From the NCBI GenBank assembly GCA_034687125.1, contig JAQGBZ010000219.1, positions 43,569 through 107,568 of the forward strand: 64,000 nt of DNA, given 5' to 3'. A model generated the notes under the pieces. It saw only the letters and a list, made by a program, of their open reading frames with translations. It searched no databases and was not told the DNA's origin. Positions 38,401 through 50,400 of this stretch are shown here, in pieces. The stretch is from Neelides folsomi (taxonomy: Eukaryota; Arthropoda; Collembola; Neelipleona; Neelidae). The translations under genes and the position numbers were made by a program. The first letter of the stretch is position 1. Every line of letters begins with the position of its first letter.

Positions 38401-41400
38401 CTCTTTGTTAAAGTTGTTAGAACCCGCAGTTCGGGTCGTTAAAAGCCCTTGTGCGATTTCAAAGTGCCCGGTGAGGACAATAAAGACTAATTATAATTGC
38501 AATATTCTCTTGGCTCCTTATTCGGTTATTTACATTAGTGGATTGGCACGTCGGTTGAGATACGTCGGTTGGAGGTGAATGGATTGAGGCTAATAATTGA
38601 CATAATCCCATCACCACTTTTGATCTTTGGGAGTTGAATTGTGAGGGACAGCCTTGTCGACATCGTTAGTGAGTGAGTGTGTGGGTGGTGCGATTCGTGA
38701 TGTTTGACCGTCGGTCAATGGTGGTCTATCAACTTCACAACAATTTTTATTTCCCTCTCTACCGCAAAAGTACAATTGAGTTTGTAATTATTCGGGAATC
38801 AATCTCTCGAAAGTGAATTGGAGCTCAAAGATTTTTTACTTTCGCATGAAAGTAGCTCTGTAATAATAGAAGAAACGAGAGGCGGGACGTCTGTGTACAA
38901 GGCGGTCGAGGATGTCACTTGCCAAACTCGACAATAGAAAAGAGGAGATCAGTTGAAGACGTGAAGTGAATGTGATTGTTTGAAGAATCGATTTGAGAAA
39001 GGAGGAGAGTGATTCAATAAGCGATTTACTGCTCAGGAGGATTTCCATAACTTTAACTTTACTCCTCCCGTGAAGAGAGGCGATGATTATCGTTTCATCA
39101 CTTCATTCCTCCTTCCTTGTCCTCGTAGTGAGAAAAAAGGATTTGGACAATACGTTTTATTTGACAAAAATAGAAAGTGGATTCATTTGGAATTGCTCAG
39201 TTCACGAGTTCGCGACTGACTGAGAGTGAGTGTAGGAAGAGACATCATTTGTTTACTCCGTATAAGTCCTGACTTCACATTCAGTATTGATTCTTATTAC
39301 TCTTGGCTAACTTTGTGCGAAGAGATTGTGCTCACAAAGTTCAGAAACAGACACACAATACATACTTATGTGCTAATGATTCCCCCCACTTGAGAGCTTC
39401 TTGATGGAGAAGATGAAGGCACTCTCGTGGGGTAAGTTAAAGAAGCTGGTTGGGAGGAAAAAGAAGGATCGCGAGACGGATTCTTCTAAATTCACAAGGA
39501 GTTATTCCTTTAAAAGAGCTTCATTGAGGAAGAGCGGGCGACGGGCAATAAAGTCAACAGTAGTTGATCTTCGTCCTGAAGAGAACGGCCGGAATGCCCT
39601 AACGGACAAGACGAGTAGAGCTGAGTCGTTTGAGGAAGTGACCGTTGATGTCGACGTCCTCCCCAATGGGAGTGGAAACCAAGGCAGACGTAATAATAAT
39701 AATGCCTATTTACTGGACATGTCTTCCAAGCCTGTTGCGGAAAAACGTGTGGAGTCGAAAGTGGAGACCGCAGAGAGGAATTATAACCAAGAGGCCAATG
39801 AAGTTAACGATTGCTTTGAGAACGACGAGGAGTATGAGATGGAGAACTGGATCCTAATGCGAAATGCTGGGGTTAATTTGGGCAGGCGAGAACGGGCTGA
39901 GAAAATTTATAAAAACTTCATTTCACATGGTAGAGATGAGGAAGTTGTGGAAATTCCTCCGGTGGAGATTATGAAAAATAAGCGACCGCGTCAAAGGGAA
40001 GCTCCGCTCACCATTGAGGAAAATGATGTTCGCGAAGACGATTTTTATTTTTCAATGCTTGGTGAATCCCCACGACCGCCGAGACGGAACACTGATTCTG
40101 CACTTTCTCGTCTCACCTCGGATTCCGGGAGCGGGATGCGGAGTGACAATAGTGGAGAAGGGAGATTTTCACGGAGGAGTCGAATGAACCGAAGTCCTGT
40201 TGACTTGCTTCTTCCTCCGCCGCTCCCACAATCTCTGAATGGATCTGTGAAGTCGGGGAAGAGTAAAGATGGTGGTGGAGATGGTGAGAGTGATAAGTTT
40301 AGCGACAGAGGCGGATTGGATCCTCAGATATTGCTCCTTGAAAACGGGTGCTACAACAAAGTTGGCCTGAGAACAGGAACTGGAACGACGGGGAGCGGAA
40401 GTACTGGATGCTGTGATGGGAGTAATCCCCGTTTATACTCACAAGGCCCGATCACTCCATCTCCTCCCAATCCTCCTCCAACGTTTAAGACTGAAGAATC
40501 CCCAAAGAGCTTTTGGTGGAACCAAAAGCCAGGCTCAACCATGACCACTTCTTCTGGAGCTTCGAGAGACTCGGGGTTCTCGTTAGGAACAAGTTGGGCC
40601 AAAGGACTTGCGGCTAAAATGTTTGGCCGGAAAGGTCAACGAAAAGGTCCAGTGCTCAGCGTGAGCAAAGAGGGCTACTTTCAACGTACAAATTTGCGAA
40701 GGTCGAGTCAGAATAAGCGCCGTGGTTACCCTGTCAGATCATCTGTGATTAGAAATAGCGGAAGGCGTAAAAAGAGCATTCGAAGAGTGCCGCCTCCGCT
40801 GCCGCCACCATTCTTCATGTCCGGGTCCAAAGATGAGAGAGATGTGAAAGACGATGAGTCAGTGTTTTCGGAAACTTCTTGCATCTACCAAATGAATGAC
40901 TTTCGGGGGAGAGGGAAGCGGGAAGAGATGATATCATTCCCTCCTTTGGACCCGCTTATCTTCGTTCCTCCGGAGAGACGGAAAGGGAAAGGAAACGTCT
41001 CGTTCCAAGACCAAAATACTGACAAGAGTCGGCCGAAGGACCAAATTGGAGGTCATAGGTTCGAAACAATGGAGATTCGTCTTCCGCGATTGAAATGCGA
41101 AGAATTGGCTTTGGCCGAGAGCCTTCGAATCACCCAAATTTCTGGTCTATTGAGAAATGTGAATGGAGAAACAAGAACAGAAGTGAAAGAGGACGAAGAG
41201 GTCATTTCACTAAATGATGTAATTGATGAGAGATGGTACGATGAAGAAGATGAGGAAGAAATATTATTTGAGGATGAAACGGAAGCTCAAGTGAGGAAAG
41301 GACAAATCAAACGGCGGCAATCTTCCAAAAGGAACAAACCTTTTAAAGTCATTGCAAAACCGTATCTCAACCGGAAGAATTCCACTTTATATCGTAGGGG

Positions 41401-44400
41401 AAAATTGGGGCCTAATTTCGCCCTTCCTCGTCCTACAGTTAAAAGTAAGGATCATATCGTTAATAATAATACTACTATCTCTTCATCAGAGTAATGAGTT
41501 TATCATTTCTCGAGTGTCTCATCTCCTTTTGCCTCAAGTAATCGAGGAAGAGGAAGATGAGCTAAGATGGCGGCAATCTTATTGACTCTCAATATCTTAA
41601 TGAAACAAGGAGGAATTAATTACCTTCGTATATGAGAACATATCTCAATATGTCTTTTCCCCTTTTATCTTAATAACTCATTGTATCTCAAAGTCTCAAA
41701 TGGCTGGTGATGACATTCCTGGCCAACTCGTGATTGACGGATTTAGAATGGAGGAGGTTTGGCCATGGTGTATTGAGGCTTTGGCAGTGGTAATTAGGCA
41801 AATTGCGCAATGGTATGTTGAGGAAAATTTATTTTTCTTTTGAGGCTTTTGAGGCATTTGAGTATGTAATGTGGTTGTAATAAGGGAGTGATCGTGAAGA
41901 GGCAATTGGAGGGCGTTCGTTTGCGGGATATCCTCTCCCGTGTTTCGTGATTCCTCTCGATTAGCATAATTCCTGCATTCCTTCTTTCTCTCGTGGCTCC
42001 AATTGTTTGCCACATGGACTCTCAACAAATTCATGAAGAAAGGGGAGATTGTGCGGAATCATTATTGAAAGACCATTGTCTCCAATTGAGTTATGATCTT
42101 GTCGGTTTAATACACTTTCAATTCCGTGGGTTTTTGAATGCAGAGTCTGATCCTTAAATTGTTAATTGACTCCGTACACGAATTGAATGGAGGCGGAAGT
42201 AGGAAATGAGCCACGCCAGTCACTCTGGCTCTTTGTCACAAGGCTCTTTTCCCTCTTTAACAGTATTGCTCCCTATAATTCTGGAGTGTTTTTCGCTCAA
42301 ATTGCTCCTCCTGTTCGGCCGCGGTGGAGTTTGCGAATCGAGCGTGAGAAATTCCCCTGCAAACAACATTCATTCTCCTCCCTCTCTCTCTCTACACTCC
42401 AAGCTCCACAGACATTTTTATTATTCGGAAATGATTGCATTGTTTTCCATTTTCAAAATCTTAAAGTTTCTCAAGGGAGTATTTACTTTTAATGTATAAC
42501 CTTTCATTTTCTTCGTACAATATTGCAAAGGGAGTCATTATCGCAATATGAATCTGAAAGTTGAGTCGGGAGCTCTCTACTTCCCTTTTTTTTTATTATA
42601 CTTCCAATTACAAATGCGTATTTTTGCAATATGGCTTTTATTCAGCTTTGACTCATCCTGCTGCGCCTTAACTCACGTCCTCAAGGTGTGGAAGAGGGAG
42701 TTGAGTGGGATATTTAGTAAAGTTCGAATTTCACATGATTTGTTAGTTTTGACTGAAAGGGGAGCAGAGAGACTTTAATTTCCTTTTCAACCATTCTTTA
42801 AGCCTTTGCTCTGGGTAAAAAGTGAATTCTCATGCTTAAATATACAAATGTGGATTACAAATATAATGTGTAACTTTACTTATACGTATTACGTATGTTA
42901 TTTACCACACTTACATATATGTATGACTGTGTAATGTTCAATATATATCTCATGTTATGCTCCAGGATGTGACTGTTTGAGGAGGAAAGTAAAAGTTTGA
43001 TTTGCAATCAGAGGTATGAAAAAATAAATGGGGGTATTAAAAATTGTTTATAGGAGCATCAAGTGGACGTAAATAGTAGGAAGCGTAGGATGAATTCTTA
43101 GCCTTCTTTATCTCGAAAGGAGAATTTGAGAGTTCAGTAGCTTCTTGGCTCGAGTCTTCCAGGTTTAGCTTAAAATTTATACGTCTGTTTGCCTGAACTG
43201 TGCCAGAGGGATTTTCCTTGAATTGGAGGGAGGTGAAGAAGACTCATTGCGCCTCTTCATCTTCATTCTTATTGTATATTATAGGAGCTGGTTGTAATGG
43301 GCCAACGGGCCGTCATTAGATCTGTTTGTAAGTCGAGGGATGTTGTAAACCCACAGAGGTCGGAGGAACCACATGTTGGATCTGAGTGGCTTCGTCCGCC
43401 TTCTTGTAACTTAATGTTCGCCTGAGTTGACCGAATTTCCCATCATATCTCAGGGAGCCGAGTTTTTGTGGGGTGGAGGAGGTAGCAGGGCAAGTGAGGA
43501 GCAACGTGGGAGTTGGGAGTTCTGGAGCAGGAGGGAAAACATGTGCTTGGCTCTCCTTCTGCTCCAGTCGCCCTCCATCTCCAGACAGTTGCCCTCCCTT
43601 TCGATCGCCAGCCAGAGAGAGAGAGAGCTGAGAGGAGTTCGGGGACCGGGAGCCGGAGAAGAGTCAGTAGTTCCTCCGGCTTCGGTCGAGCTACTTCCTC
43701 TGGCAACTTAACTGTAGCGGAACAATCATCTCTCTTCACGTCCCCTTGTTAAAGTTTTTAAAAGTGATTATGTGTGTGGTTAATGGGTTACTTTGTTTCG
43801 TTTAATCTCTCATTTTGTCATAAGTGAATGATTGGAAGGAGAATTGGTTGGGGTAAAGTAGGGCGAAATTCCTTTCATGAGCCGAGAGCGGAAAGAGCGT
43901 TTCACGAACAAATGGACTGAGAAAGTGTTATTCCATGTAACATGGGATGGCAAATCCGTCTCAATGGAAAGGAGTGATAAAATAAAAAGTAGTAGTGAGG
44001 GTTTGGAATTGCCATATTTAATCAACCCCCATGATTCCCGGATTGATGATCATTGTTGGCCATTCAAGTGACATTTCCTAATTTATATCCCTTAGCTTCT
44101 CTCATTGTGACATTATGTGGGGTGTCTTGTAATGAATGAGATAGAGATGTTCAGGTATATTTTTTATGGGCGGATGGAATATGGTTCTTTTGGTTCTCTC
44201 AATTTCAAGCCTGCCTTATTCGAGTGCTCCTCATCGTCAGTTCTGTTCAGCCTACTTTGTCAATCGTTGGTTATGGGGGGAGGGAAGGGGCATAAAAGAG
44301 CTTAATAGATTTTTAATGTTGAGCCTAAATTGAAGTCTCCATTATCGAGTTTTTAATTTGAGTCGGATGGCTCATGTTTTTCGCCTCAGCAGTAAAGCGA

Positions 44401-47400
44401 AGGAGATGGATGAGTTAAAAATATAAACAGACCTGAAGTTTTAGGTTAATGTCTTGGGATATTTTGAGCATTTGCATTCGAGAGGCTCTGTCTTTCCTCT
44501 TGCCGTCTTCTTCTCATTATCCTCCAATGTCTTTTTCGAGTTAGAAACTTCCGTTCCTTTTTGAGAAGCAAATGGTCCCCTATTTTAATGTCCCCTATTC
44601 TCCTATCATATGGAAAGTTTGATTTTAAGGGTCGTTTGTCGGTTTCCTTTGACTTGCGGACCGACCTTTGTTTTCTTTCTGTATAAAGTGGAAAGGGGAT
44701 TGGAGAAGATTTAGAGTTCAACTAAGGAGAAATGAGGAAGCTGATAAGATAAATGTTGCGGCGGTAATAACGTCTATGAACTCGGCGACTTGCCCCGTAT
44801 TCCCCATTGATTTTCGATTCGCTTAATCCTCACAAGAAATGTTTTCAAGTTAGGAGTAATAAGGGGGGCTTATTAATGGGACCTTTTTTAGCAAGGCCTA
44901 CTATTATGATTTGATACCAAGCAGAGTGGAGTCGGGTAGGAAAAAAGGAAATGAGCCGTTTAATATTGAAATTGTGGCGGGGTGAACCCAGGGGTCCTCA
45001 TTTCTGATTTCGGATAAGCAATTTGTATCTACTTAATATCAATGACTTCAGGAGGGGTTCGGACAATCATATAAATAAATTATACACACTCATTGATCTC
45101 CTCCTTTGTAAAGTTCTACTTTATATTTGTATCTACTTTTTATGGGAGATTTATAAATTTTATAAATAATGAAATTGCTTCTTATTCCAAGGTGGGATTC
45201 TGCAGTTGAATGTTTCTCAGAACATGTTTAAATAATAAGCGTTTTTTGTCCTTTGGAGGATGTGGGGAATGAAGGAATATTCAGGAGGAGTTCTCCACCA
45301 GTCGGTCGGTTTAAATTCATGTAGAGTTCCTTGGGCGAGGCCGTAAATACTCTCATTCCCTTATTGAATCCTAACTTGTATTTAGTTTGTGTGAGTGGAG
45401 AGAAGGAGCAAAGGGCCTCCCCGAATGTTTATTCTCTTTTGACTCCAATTTCAGTTTTTACTGGTTTGGAGAGGCTTATAAATATGCAGGGCCTGCATTT
45501 GCTCTTCTCCTATCGGAATCATTGGGGGAAGTGGGAGAGTGTAATTATTTCCTACTTCACATTGTTTTTATTTGATTTCCCCTATGGATCCATTACATCT
45601 CCATTTTTCCCTGTCACTCCATTCAAGTCCGAATTTGTATATTGGTGTTTTCGGCAAGAGGTTCTTTGCACTCTTGGGTGAGGAAAAACAGAAATATATT
45701 TTCTTCCCAACGACCCTTGAATTGAATATGTTCCAACGAGAGCGGCGGCGAGAGAGTTGCTTTAGCTCCTATAACTCAGGTTTCATCCTCCTTTACTTCC
45801 TCCTTGTTTTCTCTCCTTTATATTTAGTTTCCAAAATTCCCAATTGTGTGGACGAAGAGTTGAAAGGCCTTTTTAAGGATTTATGGACCAAAGTTTTGCC
45901 TTTAATTTCTCCTCAACTTTGTAATATATGTTCATCGGGTATAAGTGGAGAGAAGATAATTAACCTCAATTATTCAAAATATCAGTTCTTCATCGTCCTT
46001 TCATTGGCCTAACGAACATTTTCCTATCTCAATTTAAAATTTAATTTTTATGGTCTCAGGCTCTTATTTTGATTTCCTCATTCTTTTCATCATGTGAAAT
46101 TAGAAGGACTGAATAAACTTTTGCTAAATTGTTAAAGCATAATGAAAAAAAGTTGTAATTCTTCTCGTTTGCAGAAATAAAACATTGCGATATCCTGTAA
46201 AGAGTGAGTTGCAAATAAGAATGGGCCTACGGGGGACGAATCATGTTGGATCTTCCTTATAATTCTCTTAATTGGCATTTAGGAATTATACATTGTTAAA
46301 TTGTTAAAGAAGCAACGGAAAGATAACTCTATAATTATAGGCATGTAATGGAAAGATGATTTTCCTAGATAAGGCCTAATATTTCAATAAATATGTTGCC
46401 TTTTCAATTGTCATCCTTTAATGAAGTAAAAATGTGTTCTTATCGTCCCACGAATTTTTATAATCCTTGTATGTATAAGTTCAGATAGATATAATAAAAG
46501 TTATAAAGAAGGATGGAGGCGTCATGAGATGAGAATTTATAAATGTGTGTGTATCAACTCCTTTAAAGAGACTCTCTGCGTGTTGAGAGTGGCGAGGATG
46601 CGAATCTGACAGATGTATAAATTGGAAAAGTGTAATGTGTATTTATACGATTGCGTCAATTGCATGTATTGCTATTATTATTAATTCAAGTTTCCTTGTA
46701 AGGGTTCTTGGTAGAGAAGGGGAGGATTAGTGCAGACTCGACCTGTGGGAAAGTGAGTGGGGTGGGTTATATAATTCCCATCATTCAATAAATCCCGAGA
46801 AGGAATTGATGAGTTGTATAGGGGAGCTTATTAGTCTGGTCCTCGAGTGTAATTGAGAGATTCAAAGACTAGTTATCTGGTTCTTATATCATTTTGAATG
46901 GGATGGACCAGGAAAGTTGAGTGAGAGGCCGAGATTTGAGATGATTCCATCGAATAAATTATGTTAGTGCTGGGCCGACCTGGCCACTGGATACGGCAAA
47001 GAAATGAAGAGATCAAAGGCCTTCACTCCACATTCGCTCCACAGGAGAGGAATTTTGTTGTTGGAAAATCTGGATTTGATCCTGTCCCACTCCTGCTTGA
47101 GCTAAACGGCCTTTTTGCCTTTCCTCCTTTAATGAGTCGAAACGACGGTTGATGGCCTTTGACTCTTAGATTGTTTTCGACAATGAGTCGAAGGGATATG
47201 AAGAGGCTGTGAGAGTTAATTGTGCAGTAGGAGGACTCGGATCTGCCTTGCTGGTAATACAAAAGGGCGTTTTTCCTGCCCGACTTGCGAATGGGTTTCA
47301 TTGTAAATTGCTCGAGGGACCCTGCTCTCACTTGATCACCTCCTCTATCAGCTTTACATCCTCCAAAGGTCGACTGAAGAGATAAGAGATTAAACATTGT

Positions 47401-50400
47401 ATAAGACTTGTTTGCATCTCCGAGATTCTCTGGGTGACCATTAGATGAGATGGATGTGATGAGAATATTTAGGAATGAATGAATTTCAAACTTTCATTAT
47501 CCTCGAATAAAGTTTCGTATAATGTACCTATGATATTAGGTAAAGAGGCTTCTTGAGATCCTCGGGATTCTATCTTCATTGCATCTCTGATCTCATACAC
47601 ACACAAGTGGTTCAATTTACTTTTTTTTCTCCTTTTAAAAGGAATGTTGTGGTGGGAATGATGATAAGAGTCTTTGCTCAAGGAGGAGGAGAGTCCAGTT
47701 GATGTGTAAGTTTTGGCCATGGAGGTTATATTTTAATTTCTTCCAGTAATCACACCCTGAGGAAGATTGGATTTCTTAATAGGACTTGAGAAACTCGAAT
47801 AGGAATATGAGGAGTGTCGTCGTTGTCAAAGAGTGACGCGGTGGCTAATGGGCTCCAAATGAACCACCTTCGCGAACACCACGGCCACCTTTTATTAACT
47901 CAATTAAGTCCAGTGAGGATTGTGGGGCTTAAATAGGAAGCGATTAGTTGAGAATACCAAGTGGGGTTTGGCCGACTGAGAAAGAGAGTCGTGTCATCAT
48001 TTAGGCCCTGATAGGAGTATTAGCCATTGCCTCTTTCCACTCCACCTTGAGCTCACACTCAAATGAGGCTTGGAAAGGGTGGTGTGGGAGTGCAGTCCTC
48101 AATTGTTTCGTGATTTAATAATTAGGAGCTCAACTCGACATCTCACTTCCCTCTCAGCTCATGAAAGAATCAATGATTAAATAAATAATTTAAAGTTCTC
48201 ATCACCGGTGGTCCCATCCTCGTGTTCGAACCCTTCTTCTCAACTTTTGTCCATCAAATTGAACAAAGTTTTTTGAATTGACTTTTTTTATCGTTGGAAA
48301 GTTGTGAGCAAATACGACCCGAGTTTCTGGAACCTGTCTCTTCGGAGTACATATACAATTTTATCTTCCACATTTAACACGCCATTTTCTTCCTCGAGTG
48401 AACCAGTTGAACCAACGACTTTTCTTCAACTAGGCAAATCTAAAGTTTATATTCCATTTGAATTGTTCAGTGAATGTAGATGAGCATTCGCCGTGTGTGT
48501 CATCGTGCGTGAGTGTTTGTTGTTACGAGGTGGCTGGCTGGCCATGATGGCGGCAATGAAATGAAGACAAAAGCCGATGGCTTTTTCTTCATTTTTGGGC
48601 CTCGATTCCGAGGGAGGGATGAGGGAAGGTGCGAGTGAAGGAGCAGGAGCCATAAAGACAAAAGAGTGCGCGAAATAGGATAAGTTGAAGTCAGTGGAGG
48701 AGGCCGTGAAGAGTTGCATCTACTTCCAACAGTGCTACTACAACCATAAACACCAGTCAGGCGAAACGACGTTACCTTACGGCTCAAAATAGCTCCTAGT
48801 CACACTCATTACTCACCATCTGATCTGGAGGGGACAATGGGGGGAGCCTTTAGGAATCTGCCTGTAAATGGGCCATCTCTCGAGTGGGACTACAGAGTTA
48901 TTGGGAGAGAAAGATTGGGCGTTTAAAAATGTACCAAGATAAGGGGTGTCAGGCGAACGGGGTGAGCGGGGCGGGTCCTCAGCTCCCGGTTCATAAATTG
49001 CACCCGCAGCCAAGGCTGGTCGAGTCTCCTCGATGGACTGCGAACCCGGTGTCATTACCGCCAAGGGCGGCTCCTGGGTTTGGCTATGGAGGACCTGGAC
49101 CTTCGCAAGTCCCGACCATTCCGCAGCGAAACAGTGCTGCCGTGAGTGATAATTGGGTCGACTTAGAAGAGCTATACAGATGGTTGCAAGAATTGGAAGA
49201 TACGAAGATAGAGCATGGGACGGGAGAACGTGACTCGGGTAAGGTCGAGCGATGGCCCACCTTTATTCATTCCTAATAAAGGTGACAATGGTGGGACTAT
49301 TAATGGGCAAAGGAAATCTGATTTGAGCCCACTTTGTGTCTAAGTTTATCTACTAAAGTCTATGAGGTCCGATTAAGAAATCTTATTATGAACTCTCGAA
49401 TTTAATGAGCCACGAGAACCCAAAAGTTTAACTCATAACTCATCTTCTACTGATTTCACTTTCTGATATGTCCTCGAAACGCATGTTTGAATTTAATTTT
49501 TTTATTGATAAAAACAGGGGCGGAGGATAAAGGACATTTTATAAAGAAACACTTTCTTAACTTTTATGTATTTAAGCTATTATACTGTCGGAATTGATAT
49601 TTTCTTATGTTTTTTAATCCGGGTAACTTTTGGATTTCCAAAGATTGATTATTCGATCTGGATTATGTGCTTTATTTGCCTTACTTAATGTTAGTTAAAA
49701 GAATTTTTAACTAATTTGAGGACAAAGTTTTGATACGATTTCATGAAATTGATTAGGAAATTGAGATGACTGACAGGAAAAGTTTTGCAAGGGAAACTTT
49801 TTTGCCGTTCGCTTCTTCAAACTTTGTTTCTAATTTTTTTAATTTTCTGCTCCCCCATTCATTATTTAAACTTGATATGATTCCAACGGCCTTTGCAATA
49901 TTGACACTTAAATTGCGAGCCTTTAAAGAGAAAAATTATTCCATTGTGGATCAATAGTTATTAGCTCATTAAAATCATTCTCCTCGTTAGGTATGAAAAC
50001 GATAAGCGTGGTGCTCATCGTTTTCATACCATATTTGGGTATTTCTACTTTCAATTGATTATCCCAATTGATTTTTTGACAGATTAATCGCCCAGCCTAT
50101 GAAGAAACCCTATTTATTTTTATTTCCCTGTTTGCAACTCCCTAATTCTATTGTTTTGTTTTTGGCAATTTGTGCCCACATTAATCTTTTATTCGGAGAT
50201 TGGAAATATAATGTGCGTTAAATTTCAATAAGTTACGAAAATGAAATACGGCTAACAAGTGTTTTACTCATTTTGTTGGCGTGCATAAATGAATTAGTAG
50301 CTGGGTTGAATGTTCAATATGGACTAGGTATGTAGATTCACTAAAGAGCCTCATGTCCATAAATCAAAACTTAACGATAAAGTGTGTATTAGAGATAGGA

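Noticed and set aside
43427-43752. GC-rich block with open frames on both strands (possible exon)
   Set aside because: Both strands are open because of composition; no donor in a useful phase was found. Kept only as a GC-rich intronic segment.
45331-46012. Overlapping plus-strand frames of 62-146 codons
   Set aside because: Several frames are open at once, with no motif or splice logic; this looks like a chance stop-poor stretch in an intron.
47469-47720. 83-codon minus-strand frame starting MAKTYTSTG
   Set aside because: Composition is somewhat protein-like, but it is antisense in the intron, without splice partners or known motifs.
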